A DNA stretch of 64,000 nucleotides from 2-02-FULL-48-14 sp964356195 (lineage in GTDB: Bacteria; Patescibacteriota; Gracilibacteria; UBA1369; 2-02-FULL-48-14): positions 10,911-74,910 of the forward strand of contig CAYHGP010000005.1 of the NCBI GenBank assembly GCA_964356195.1. Reading direction: 5' to 3'. Every line of letters begins with the position of its first letter. Within the stretch, counting starts at the first letter, position 1. The notes beneath the pieces were generated by a model, which worked only from the letters and a program-made list of their open reading frames with translations, had not been told where the DNA came from and did not search any database. This document shows, one piece after another, positions 42,610-51,962 of the stretch. The position numbers and the translations under genes were made by a program.

Positions 42610-42963
42610 TTAGGCCTGTTTCCCAATCCAATTTAAGGTGGGGGATTCTGCGTCAGAAGGCCAGGCGTATTCGAGACGCGGTGAAAATTTGGCAAATTGC
42701 ATGCGGCTTTGGTCTTTCAGCTCTTCCGCTTCTGTGGCGGAAGCTATTGGAATCCAGCTGCGAAATTGGGCATCTTCACCGCCTTTCCAATCCACTTCTT
42801 CATCGAAGGCGTAAAAATAAAGTTGTTGGCATTTTTTGCAGCGGAGGAGAGAGCGCCGCAGGTGGCTGTCTTCGTCAAAAGTTTCCACCGTGTCGAAAAC
42901 GGTGTTGAGTTCGTCGCGATTGGGAGGATTTTTACTCCAAAGATGGCAGTTTGTGGGTTGCAT
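42610..42963 (-). CDS. small zinc-ribbon-like protein, unknown, 117 aa
   Basis: Begins MQPTNCHLWSKNPPNRDELNT, with Cys6 and His7, then CKKCQQLYFYAFDEEVDW (about 42-59): a C...CxxC arrangement suggesting a structural zinc site. The second half is hydrophilic with two Trp (RLEYAWPSD, LNWIGKQA). No family recognised. The ATG lies 2 bp from a scaffold gap, so an upstream extension is possible. Confidence 0.65.
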   Translation of the reverse strand: MQPTNCHLWSKNPPNRDELNTVFDTVETFDEDSHLRRSLLRCKKCQQLYFYAFDEEVDWKGGEDAQFRSWIPIASATEAEELKDQSRMQFAKFSPRLEYAWPSDAESPTLNWIGKQA

Positions 42964-42965
42964 GG

Positions 42966-43065
42966 NNNNNNNNNNNNNNNNNNNNNNNNNNNNNNNNNNN
43001 NNNNNNNNNNNNNNNNNNNNNNNNNNNNNNNNNNNNNNNNNNNNNNNNNNNNNNNNNNNNNNNNN
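42966..43065. other. scaffold gap (100 N)
   Basis: One hundred Ns ending exactly at the 3' CCA of a tRNA-Pro gene. The tRNA end sequence is shared with the second tRNA-Pro, which may have broken the assembly. Confidence 0.99.
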
Positions 43066-43143
43066 TGGTCGGAGTGGCGGGACTCGAACCCACGACCTCG
43101 GCGTCCCGAACGCCGCGCGCTAGCCAACTGCGCTACACCCCGA
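43066..43143 (-). tRNA. tRNA-Pro (anticodon CGG)
   Basis: 78 nt including an encoded CCA. Acceptor TCGGGGT pairs with ACTCCGA; anticodon stem CGGCG/CGCCG; loop TTCGGGA gives anticodon CGG with G37, as expected for proline tRNAs; T-arm GTGGGTTCGAGTCCCGC. It reads CCG codons. Confidence 0.97.
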
Positions 43144-43154
43144 TGGGATTTAGA

Positions 43155-43892
43155 TTACTTAAGAAATTCTGTTTCCTCAAGTTCGAGAATAAGCCCCTCT
43201 TCAATTTTTGGTTCGAACTCCTCTTTGGTCGGTTCTTCCGTGCTTGGCTCTTGTTCCACGGGGAGTTCCACTTCCACAGTTTCTTCACTGGATTCTTTTA
43301 CAGGGAGGGGGCGGAATTGGAAGTCGGGTTTCCATTCTTCGCGGAGTTTTTCTTCCTGATCAAGAAGGAGTTTGAATTCGTTTTCCATCTCGTCGGCACG
43401 GTCGGGCTTGCCCTTGTTCTTCAGCTCTTCCAGGTGATCTCTGAACTCTTGCTTGTGTTCTTTCATCTGTTCTTTGATTTTGAACTTAAATTCCGGATTC
43501 AATTTCCCTTGATTTTCGAGTTCTTCGGCTTCATCAAAACGGCGTTGCATACGCTTAGCGTCCCACTCAGCCTTTGCTTCGGGAGTGAGTTTGAAAACTC
43601 CTTGAACTTCTTCCACCACTTCCACTTTAAAATCATAGAGCAAGTCGCCTGGAAGGGAGGATTCGGAGGCGTAGGTCACTCCGCCGGTGGAAATGAGCAG
43701 CACCATAAAGGCCGCACTGGTGGCCATGAGGGTTCGACGTGTGCGGGCAAAAAATCGCTCAAACACACCGGGCTTTTTCACCATAGGGTTGCGATCCATG
43801 AACTGGAGCAAGGCATTGCGGCCCGCCTTTTTCTCTTCTTCGGAGAGGTGGATGCTTTTGAGCGCGGCGGTAAGGTGTTTGAGGTCTTTCAT
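43155..43892 (-). CDS. DUF5667-type membrane protein, likely anti-sigma partner
   Basis: 245 aa. Cytoplasmic N-terminal segment (about 1-52), one TM helix (about 54-75: LMATSAAFMVLLISTGGVTYA), then an exterior part starting SESSLPGDLLYDFKVEVVEEV, the hallmark of DUF5667 proteins, followed by a highly charged helical region rich in Glu/Lys and a Pro/Glu-rich tail. Its start overlaps the ECF sigma stop (ATGA), so it very likely controls that sigma factor from the membrane. No zinc-type HxxxCxxC anti-sigma motif is seen. Confidence 0.82.
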   Translation of the reverse strand: MKDLKHLTAALKSIHLSEEEKKAGRNALLQFMDRNPMVKKPGVFERFFARTRRTLMATSAAFMVLLISTGGVTYASESSLPGDLLYDFKVEVVEEVQGVFKLTPEAKAEWDAKRMQRRFDEAEELENQGKLNPEFKFKIKEQMKEHKQEFRDHLEELKNKGKPDRADEMENEFKLLLDQEEKLREEWKPDFQFRPLPVKESSEETVEVELPVEQEPSTEEPTKEEFEPKIEEGLILELEETEFLK

Positions 43893-44413
43893 TTTTTGCT
43901 TTTTTTAGATGGAGCGCTTTGCGCTCTGTTACGGAGATCTTCCAGAGCGCGATTGATGCGGACGGAAACCAGATTTTCGCTGATTCCCAGGGTCTCGGCG
44001 ATCTGTTTCACGGAGAGGTCATCGAGGTAACGGAGCAGTAGGACTTCCCGGTAGGTGTCGCTGGTGAGAGTGAGAATCTTGAGTGCGTCTTTGGCATCGA
44101 TTGCACTTTTCGTGTCTTCGGTGCGGTCCTCGCCCGGTTCAAATCCACTTTCCAAGAGGTCTTCCAGCGAGTCGACTTTTTTGTGACCCGGTTTGCGCAC
44201 GTGATCGATGATGAGGTTCGTTGCTATTTTGTACAGCAGCGCCCTCACGTTATCCACTTTATTACCTTCACTCAGGTACTTCCAGGCTTTAAGGAAAGTT
44301 TCCTGCATGAGGTCCATGGCCAGCTCCCGATCGTAAATGCGGAGTAGGCAATGGCGGAAAATGGCATCGGCGTACTGGTCGTACACCGCTGTGAATTTGT
44401 CCTGGGGTTCCAT
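43889..44413 (-). CDS. ECF-type RNA polymerase sigma factor
   Basis: 174 aa. Region 2: YDQYADAIFRHCLLRIYDRELAMDLMQETFLKAWKYL (about 10-46); region 4: YREVLLLRYLDDLSVKQIAETLGISENLVSVRINRALEDLRN (about 120-163), with a helix-turn-helix. It directs RNA polymerase to a specific promoter set. It is translationally coupled to the DUF5667 membrane protein. The upstream region has an inverted repeat CCGTGT...ACACGG (44461-44422 region) that might belong to an autoregulated promoter. A tRNA-Pro gene lies on either side of the pair. Confidence 0.92.
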   Translation of the reverse strand: MEPQDKFTAVYDQYADAIFRHCLLRIYDRELAMDLMQETFLKAWKYLSEGNKVDNVRALLYKIATNLIIDHVRKPGHKKVDSLEDLLESGFEPGEDRTEDTKSAIDAKDALKILTLTSDTYREVLLLRYLDDLSVKQIAETLGISENLVSVRINRALEDLRNRAQSAPSKKSKK

Positions 44414-44539
44414 AAAGGTTCCGTGTGTTATGACGCTAGAATAGCAGAAATCTTACACGGGATGGAAGAAGGAGTGTTTGAATCTTAACGTCCTCGTCGA
44501 GAAGCCCATAGGAAAGAGGACGCTCGTCTCCGACGAGTA

Positions 44540-44617
44540 TGGTCGGAGTGGCGGGACTTGAACCCACGACCTCTTGCACCCCATGCAAGCGCGCTAGCCA
44601 ACTGCGCTACACCCCGA
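44540..44617 (-). tRNA. tRNA-Pro (anticodon GGG)
   Basis: 78 nt with encoded CCA. Anticodon stem CTTGC/GCAAG, loop ATGGGGT: anticodon GGG, G37. Outside the anticodon arm it is almost identical to the CGG tRNA at 43066-43143 (one base differs in the T loop). A CTCGTC/GACGAG hairpin 5-20 bp downstream may terminate it. Confidence 0.97.
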
Positions 44618-44683
44618 CGTGTCTCACTTTTAGCAGATTTTGGTGTTTTGTGAAATGTTTTTGTGTCCACAACATCTTCTCTC

Positions 44684-44713
44684 TTGACAGGTTGCCATGT
44701 GTTGTTGGATAAT
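44684..44713 (+). promoter_or_regulatory. promoter of the giant surface protein
   Basis: TTGACA (44684-44689), 18 bp, GATAAT (44708-44713). Start near 44720 leaves a leader of about 37 nt before ATG 44757. Confidence 0.65.
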
Positions 44714-44756
44714 CTCTTACTTAGAATATTCTTCTATCTATTTACCCTTAAAAGTC

Positions 44757-47700
44757 ATGTCTAAACCTGCCTTCTTTCAAACTTTATCCCGCGGTCTTCT
44801 TGTCTTGGTCTTGGGATTTTCGGCGTCTTTTGCTTCCTTTGGAGTGGCTGCGCCGTCCGCAAGTGCCGTGACCTGTGCGCTTGCCGATAAGGTTTATGTG
44901 AATGAAGATCCTGCGGTGGGAGTGGACCGAGCCGGATGTTGGGGATACGACAAAACTCATCCTTACCGAACTCTTCAAGCAGCGGTGGATTACAAGAATT
45001 CCCTTTATACGGGAACGGAAACAAGCTTCCCAACGATTGAGTACAAGGCTTATGGAACTGCGACGGAATCTGTGAATAATGCGACNNNNNNNNNNNNNNN
45101 NNNNNNNNNNNNNNNNNNNNNNNNNNNNNNNNNNNNNNNNNNNNNNNNNNNNNNNNNNNNNNNNNNNNNNNNNNNNNNNNNNNNNCAACGATTGAGTACA
45201 AGGCTTATGGAACTGCGACGGAATCTGTGAATAATGCGACGGGAATTCCTTTTATTATTCAGCCTTATAGTGGATACGCTTCGGTGAGTACTACCTTTAG
45301 TGTTCAGGGGCAAAATCTGGAATTTAAGTCTTTTAGTTTTACGGCGGGAGGGATCAAGGTGAAGGGAACTTCGACGAACATCGATGTGAGTTCCAATACT
45401 TTCAACGCCGGATCTAAACTCGATATTACGAGCAATAGCGAAGTTTATATTTCCGGAAATACTTTTAAGAGTGCGTACATTTACGATCATAGCAATACCG
45501 GCCGAGTCAGTGTGTGGGGGAACAGCTTCACCGGGGCCGCTCCGAACATCACTATTAATTATGGAACCTACAGTGTGAACTATGGAAATGTGTTTGTGTT
45601 TGCGGAATATCAAACAAGCGGCGGTTTTGACTTTGTTGGAAACAACGTGAGCGGCGGACAGGCTTTGCAAATGCGCAGTTCTTCCGGCGCCATCATTATG
45701 TCCAATACGGTGGTGGGAAGTGGCGTGCCTACGGATATTGCCTTTTACCTTTTCGATACGAGTGCAGCCTCTTTTACCGGAAACACCATCAGTTCGGTAG
45801 GAACGGGTCTTTCCGCTTACGGATGGGCGACCACTCCGAATGTGAACAATGTGGATAAAAATAAAATTACCTTGGTAAACACCAATACGACGCAAAGCAC
45901 CGGAATCAATTTAACGGGAGTGAATGTGAATGGAATCAATAGCAACACCGTTTCCGGTGGAGATTGGGCGCTTTACACGGCTGATTCCGCAGTTTCTTTG
46001 GTGGACACGAACAGTTTCTCTTCAAGTTCTGTGGATTTCTTCGTCTATCAAAGTGATGTGAGTCGTATTTCCAACAACAGTTTCACCGCGACCGGAAAGG
46101 GAATTTATGTGGTGAAGGATTCGACCATCGATACTATTGAGAAAAACAGTTTTGCCGCCGGCAACGCGGGCATTGTGATGGAATCGGATTATCGTGATTT
46201 TGATGACTGGAATCAAGAGGGTGCTCCTGCTCAAGGAGCCTGTGCAGAACCTATGAATGTGGGGGCAAATATTCGTAACAATACTTTCAACGGAACGAAT
46301 TTGGGAATCGGTCTGGCTTGTACTCAAATCAACAATGTTCGTAGTAATATTTTTACTGAAGTGGACGACGGAGTTGTGGCCTATTTCTCTTCCATGAACA
46401 AAGTTCAGGAGAATGGGTTTACTTCTTCCCAAGCGGCCGGAAACATTGCTGTGGATTTGTATGGATCGTCCATTGCGGAGATGGTTCGCAACAATATATC
46501 TGCCTTTTACAAGGGTCTTGAAATGACCGACCTTTCCGTTGTTTCCGCCAAAATGGATGGGAATATTTTCACGGGCGGGAACTATGGAATTTACATCGAC
46601 GGGGCTCAGTTTGGGACTCCGGTGGTGAACGAAGTGTTCACCAATGACCAGACTGCAATTTATATTGCGAACGGCACGGTGAATGGGTTCACGGTTCTTT
46701 TCTCCACGTTCTTTGGACAGACCGCGGAGGCGGTTCATGTGGGAACGCTTTTAAGCGGCAGCATGACTCTTGCGAACAACGTGTTCTCTTACCCTGCAAG
46801 TGTGGCTGTTTTTGCGGATAGGACTGCAGACCTTGGAGTACTTAATTCGAACCTTTATAACGCTGCGGTTTCCGGAGGAACGGTCGCTCAGTTGGGCGGC
46901 GTTGCTTACACCGTTGCCGGTCTTCAGGGCATTGGTCTTGAGGCCACGGCTTACGAAGAAACCGGAACTTCACTCCGTAATACCGGAGCGGGAGATTTCA
47001 GTTTGAATCTTATTTCCGTGGGAATCAACAGCGCGGATGCCGCTTACGGCGTTGGCACCGATGCCAATAATCGCGCACGTCCGGCGTGTAGTGGTCCTGA
47101 CCGTGGAGCTTACGAAGCTGCTTCCGGTTTTGGATTTGTTGCAGACAATGATGGTGACGGTTTATGTAACTTCCAAGAAAATGCATGGACCACGTCCGAT
47201 GCCAGTGTCGACACCGATGGTGACACGATTGGCGACTACGATGAAATTTATGTTTTGCGCAGTAATCCTGTAAGCACGGATACTGATGCCGATGGTATGG
47301 ATGACGGTTATGAATACAGCTCCACTTGTTTGGATATTTTGGCGAACGATGCCGCGGCGGACGACGATGGAGACGGAGTGACGAATGGAATCGAGTACGG
47401 CGCGGGAATGGATCCTTGTTCCAATGACAGCGACGGCGATGGCATGGATGACACTTGGGAAACCACTTACGGTCTCGATCCTACCACCGATGATACCGGC
47501 AGCGACTTGGACGGGGACGGTTTGAGTAACGGTGAGGAATACGCCGCCGGTACCGATCCTAGCGATACGGATACCGATGGTGATTCGTTCAACGACTATG
47601 ACGAAGTGACTTTTGGAACCGATCCTTTGGATGCGAGCGACTATCCGAATGACGGGGATCACGATGGTATGGATGATGATTGGGAACTTGCGAACGGTTT

Positions 47701-49921
47701 GGATTCTAGCGATGCTGCTGACGCCGCTGAAGATGCGGATGCCGACGGTCTGAGCAATTTGGAAGAATACCGTGCAGGTACGGACCCCAACGATACAGAT
47801 TCTGACGACGACTCCCTCTCCGATGGAGACGAAGTGAGCACCTATGGAACCGATCCTTTGGACACGGATACCGATGGAGATTCTTACCTGGATGGTGAAG
47901 AAGTTTCTTACGGTTCTGACCCCGTGGATGCGGCCAGTACGCCTCTGACTTTGGACACCGACGGCGACGGACTTTCGGACTATGCGGAAACTTCCGTGTA
48001 CGGAACGGATCCGAATGATTCCGACACGGACGGAGACGGTTTGACCGACTACGAGGAAGTGATTACTTATGGAACGGATGCGACTCTTAGCGACACAGAT
48101 TCCGATGGTCTTAGCGACTACGAAGAGTTAGTCACCTACGGAACGGATGCCGGCGATAGTGATTCCGATAGCGATGGACTTTCTGACGGGGAAGAGGTGA
48201 GCACTTATGGTACGGATCCAAATCTTAGTGATACGGATGCGGATACTTTCACTGATTACGAGGAAATTTTGGGAGGCAGCAATCCTTTGGACGCGGCCAG
48301 CACTCCCGATACCACAGATACCGATGGCGATGGTGTGACTGACGTGGTTGAAGCGACTTTGGGAACGGATGCCGGCGACAGTGATTCCGATAACGATGGT
48401 CTCACGGATGGTGAGGAAGTTTATACTTACGGCAGTGATCCTCTCGAGACTGACACCGATGGGGATGGTCTCAGCGATTACGAAGAAGCCGTGACTTACG
48501 GAACCGATGCTAGTGCTACCGATTCAGATGGAGACGGACTTTCGGACTATGCCGAGGTGATCACGTATGGAACGGATCCTTTGCTCGCTGATACGGATGC
48601 CGACGGACTCAGCGACTTGCTTGAGATTGATACTTATGGAACGGACCCGAATCTTGCGGATAGCGATGCCGACGGTCTTAGCGATTATGACGAAATACTC
48701 ACCTACAACACCGACCCGAATGACAGCGACACAGATGGCGATGGACTCAGCGATGGCGATGAAATTTCCACCTATGGAACGGATGCCAATGATACCGATA
48801 CCGACGGGGATGGTCTTTCGGATTACGACGAGGTGATTACTTATGGCACGGATGCCACTGTTGCGGATAGCGATGGCGATGGTCTTTCGGACTATGCCGA
48901 AGCGGTAACTTATGGCACCGACCCTTTAGCGGCCGATTCCGATGGAGATACCTACTCCGATTTTGATGAGGTGGCTGCAGGTAGCAATCCTCTGGACGCC
49001 GGTGAAGATCCTACGGACGTAACGGACACGGATGGCGATGGTTTATTCGACTCTGAAGAAACTGTTTTGGGAACGGACCCTGCCGATGCTGACACGGATG
49101 GCGACGGTCTTTCCGATGGGGAAGAAGTGGATACTTATGGAACCGATCCTTTAGTGGCTGATTCCGACGGAGATACTTATAGCGACTTTGTGGAAGTTGC
49201 CGCCGGCAGCAATCCTTTGAATGCCGCTGACGACCCCACTACGTCTGTAGATACGGATGGGGATGGACTTCTGGATTCCGATGAAACCGGCGTTTATGGA
49301 ACGGACCCTGCGGATACTGATAGTGATGATGATGGTTTGACCGACTATGACGAAGTGATCACGTACCTTACTGATGCAAATGACAACGATAGTGATGATG
49401 ATTTGTTCTCTGATGGATATGAAGTTTCTGAGGTAACGGATGCTTTGGATGTCAGTAGTGTGCCCAACCTCACGCTCAGCTTTGTCGGCTACGATGGTAT
49501 TTATGGGTACGGCGACAGTTCCACTTGGACAGCTTCTACGGTGACCTATGAAAGCAGTTTGTCTCTTGAAGCGGGTCTCAGCGATACGACTTATGTGGAG
49601 GTTTACTTCTGGACGGATGGTGCCTTCGGAGTTTCCTGGAATGAAGAGGAATATTTGGGATCAATTACAGTTAATAACTGTGGTGGAGCCTATTCTTCTT
49701 TCAGTCCTCTCGGGGCTTCCTGTAGTTCCATTACCGAGTTCGCATCCTCTTCGAATCCTGATGCCGAAACCACTCATGTGAGTAGTGATTCTGAGCTTGA
49801 GGCTTGGAGCTATCTTTCTACTTACTACACCTTCGCGGATTGGTCTTGGTACCGTCCGGCACCTACTCCGTTGTTTACCTCTCCTCACTACGACGCATTC
49901 TCTATCACACTAGCTCCTTGA
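44757..49921 (+). CDS. giant secreted surface protein: beta-helix plus thrombospondin type 3 repeats
   Basis: Split on paper by Ns, but collapsing the duplicated 55 bp plus the Ns gives one 1669-aa frame. Signal peptide from MSKPAFFQTLSRGLL to about residue 40 (ending ASA). Right-handed parallel beta-helix region (to about 47050) with repeated N-x-F-x-G/N-x-I turns, closing with a CSGPDRGAYEA motif typical after such helices. Then about 770 residues of calcium-binding-type DTDGDGLSDYEE repeats (about 47130-49440), then a C-terminal beta domain with three Cys. No LPXTG or SLH anchor. Probable adhesin or surface enzyme; it would need Ca2+ for folding. Confidence 0.88.
45086..45185. other. false scaffold gap (100 N) inside the giant protein gene
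   Basis: The 55 bases before (45031-45085) and after (45186-45240) the Ns are identical, the size of a common assembly k-mer. Removing one copy and the Ns (155 bp) restores a single open frame, so the gap probably does not exist. Confidence 0.93.
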
Positions 49922-51161
49922 TCTTCCTGAGACCCAGGATGACGATGAGGCTCTCTGCAAGGATGGAGGAGGCGAGGATGAGGGAAAGATTGATCATTGA
50001 AGAGCTGCTGAAATAAGTGAAACTTAAAATGAGGAGGGCGAGGCTTAGGGCCAGACCCTCCCTTTTTAAAAACCAGATTTCTTGTTCGAAGGCGAAGATT
50101 ACGATGAGGACGAGGTCGTAGAAGTAGGAAATGGCGGCGACCAAAAGCATGAGCGGGAACACGAACCACAGTTCTGGCTTGATGAACTCTTTTCCGCTAA
50201 GGAGTTCAATGGCCCATGGGCCGAGTAGGGAGCCTCCCAGTACTAAGGCGGTTCCCAGAAAGAAGAAGATTTTTTGCGTGTTCTTCAGGAGTTGTTTCAC
50301 GGTGTCCGTTTTGCGATCTTTGAGTGCACGTTTCAGAGCTGGAAGCGTGGAGAACATCACGAAGGTGGAGAGCAAGCTTGCCGTGGCGGCAATATGAAGG
50401 CTGATGGTGTAAGCGCCGTATTGCTCATTGGTGAGGACTTGGGCGGCAAAGTAGCTGGGGAGAAAACGAAAGTAGAGCGAGTTCACGATGCTGATGATCC
50501 CAAAAGGGAGGGAGCTGAGAAAAAGCATTTTGAGCAAGGCGGAGTCGAGTTTCCAAACAAAGCGAAGTTTTTGGGCTACGAAATAAAGACTGAGAACCGT
50601 GGTTAAGAAGGCGCTTAGGAGTGGAGCAATAAAGTATAGCGGCGCGCTGGTGATTGCGCTTGAAACAAGGAGCGCGATGATCGCTAGGTTTAAAGCTCTT
50701 CCGGCCAACAAGGCGATGGTGGCGCGGCCCATGCGGTAATTGGCTTGGAGCATTCCGCTGCACACGGAGGTGACGTAATCCAGAAATAAAGAGCCCATGA
50801 AAAACAAGGAACCCAGGAAGAAATTTCCGCTATCTACAAAGAGCCAAGCCCAAAATCCGCCCGCCAGGAAAAACAAAAAGGCCGTTCCCATGCGTAGCAG
50901 CAACGCGTTGATGAAGAGTTGTCCGTCCGTGGGGCGTTCGGACATCTTTCTGATGGTGTTTCCAAAAATCCCCAAGTTAGCGGCTGAGGAAAGAAACAAA
51001 GCAAACTCCGAAATTTTCCCGTAAAGGCCATATTCCTCCGCGCCCAAGGCGTGAGTCACCAAGCGAATGGCCACGATGCCCAAGGCGATTTGTGCGCCTT
51101 TCCCCAAAATCTGGACCAGAGTGGACCAGACGATTTCATTTTTTAGATGACGACTGAGCAT
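49905..51161 (-). CDS. polysaccharide flippase (Wzx/MATE-like)
   Basis: 418 aa with 12 or more TM helices. N-terminus KNEIVWSTLVQILGKGAQIALGIVAIRLVTHALGAEEYGLYGKI matches the RfbX/Wzx polysaccharide-biosynthesis transporter family (the GxxxYGxY motif after TM1 is clear). It should move lipid-linked glycan units across the membrane for surface glycan or glycoprotein assembly. It overlaps the start of its neighbour: ATG 51161 shares bases with the C39 gene stop (TAATG). Its 3' end overlaps the convergent giant gene by 17 bp. Confidence 0.88.
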   Translation of the reverse strand: MLSRHLKNEIVWSTLVQILGKGAQIALGIVAIRLVTHALGAEEYGLYGKISEFALFLSSAANLGIFGNTIRKMSERPTDGQLFINALLLRMGTAFLFFLAGGFWAWLFVDSGNFFLGSLFFMGSLFLDYVTSVCSGMLQANYRMGRATIALLAGRALNLAIIALLVSSAITSAPLYFIAPLLSAFLTTVLSLYFVAQKLRFVWKLDSALLKMLFLSSLPFGIISIVNSLYFRFLPSYFAAQVLTNEQYGAYTISLHIAATASLLSTFVMFSTLPALKRALKDRKTDTVKQLLKNTQKIFFFLGTALVLGGSLLGPWAIELLSGKEFIKPELWFVFPLMLLVAAISYFYDLVLIVIFAFEQEIWFLKREGLALSLALLILSFTYFSSSSMINLSLILASSILAESLIVILGLRKIKELV

Positions 51162-51916
51162 TAGATTGAGGAGGGTAGAACTTCGATGATTTTCTTTTCA
51201 CCCAGAAGAATATCTTCTTCGTTCCAATTGTGTAAGGCATTTTCAAGCACGGCCCAGTCGTAGACGTAGTCCGCTCCGTTTCGGGTTCCCACATCGTGGG
51301 TGACAATTTGATTTTTTTCCGCGTTGTATCCTTTAATCACGAGCATATGGTACTTGGGGCCGCCGTTCGTGAAGTTTGGATTCCCCAGCAGTTTCCCCGC
51401 GAAAGGGGCAATAATCAGGTGACCTTGATCCAGAATGGCCTGAATGTCTTCGTAAGTGGGGTTTTCGTGAATGATGGTTTTGAGGCCGTATTGCAGGTCC
51501 AGCATTTCCGAGACTTGATCGACGTTCGTGTCCAAGTAGGTCCCAAAATACTCGGTTTCCCAATCCACGAGGCGAAGTAGTTCGGTGTTGAAATCTTGAA
51601 CGTTTAAACTCATGTGATTGTAGAGGTTGGCCACCAAAAGCACGCTGGCTTCCTCACAGGCTTCTTGCCAGGGAAAATCCCAATTTCCCAGGGGCGCTTG
51701 GCTGTAAAAAGGCATCTCAATGTTGAGGAAGGTGGTTTCGGAATCGACCGGCGAGCCTTTTTGGACTTCTTCCACGCTTGTGCTTTCGGGGGCGTCGGGG
51801 CCTTCGAGATTTTTTTGGACAAAAGTGGAGCGGGCAGCGTAAGCTCCTCCCGCAAGTAAAAGCAGAAGAGCAACGCTCAGCAGCAATTTTTTAATCTTGT
51901 GGGGGGAGCCTTGCAT
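51161..51916 (-). CDS. exported C39-like cysteine peptidase family protein
   Basis: 251 aa from ATG 51916 (GTG 51925 is an alternative). Signal peptide or anchor KIKKLLLSVALLLLLAGGAYA (about 7-27), linker, then Peptidase_C39_2-type domain: FYSQAPLGNWDFPWQEACEEAS (catalytic Cys near residue 88), YHMLVIKGYN (His near 190) and THDVGTRNG (Asp). The family includes bacteriocin-leader-like peptidases and unknown exported enzymes. It is coupled to the flippase, so it may process or modify surface material. It overlaps the promoter of the divergent diguanylate cyclase. Confidence 0.82.
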   Translation of the reverse strand: MQGSPHKIKKLLLSVALLLLLAGGAYAARSTFVQKNLEGPDAPESTSVEEVQKGSPVDSETTFLNIEMPFYSQAPLGNWDFPWQEACEEASVLLVANLYNHMSLNVQDFNTELLRLVDWETEYFGTYLDTNVDQVSEMLDLQYGLKTIIHENPTYEDIQAILDQGHLIIAPFAGKLLGNPNFTNGGPKYHMLVIKGYNAEKNQIVTHDVGTRNGADYVYDWAVLENALHNWNEEDILLGEKKIIEVLPSSI

Positions 51917-51938
51917 TCTAAGCACAATATGTTATAAT
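51911..51938 (+). promoter_or_regulatory. promoter of the diguanylate cyclase gene
   Basis: TTGCAT (51911-51916), 16 bp, TATAAT (51933-51938); start near 51945, leader about 18 nt. The element overlaps the 5' end of the divergent C39 gene. Confidence 0.65.
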
Positions 51939-51962
51939 TCGAAGAGATTTACTAACTATACG

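Noticed and set aside
41581..44461. Shared CCCGTGTAAG before the 128-aa membrane gene and before the ECF sigma gene as a sigma-factor promoter
   Set aside because: Only two copies are visible and their spacing to the -10 differs (1 nt versus 8 nt), so it cannot be called a -35; noted only as a possible lead.
47130..49440. Regularly spaced near-identical short repeats that might suggest a CRISPR array
   Set aside because: They lie in a single open frame and translate to DTDGDGLSDYEE-type thrombospondin-3 repeats; no constant palindromic repeat with unique spacers exists.
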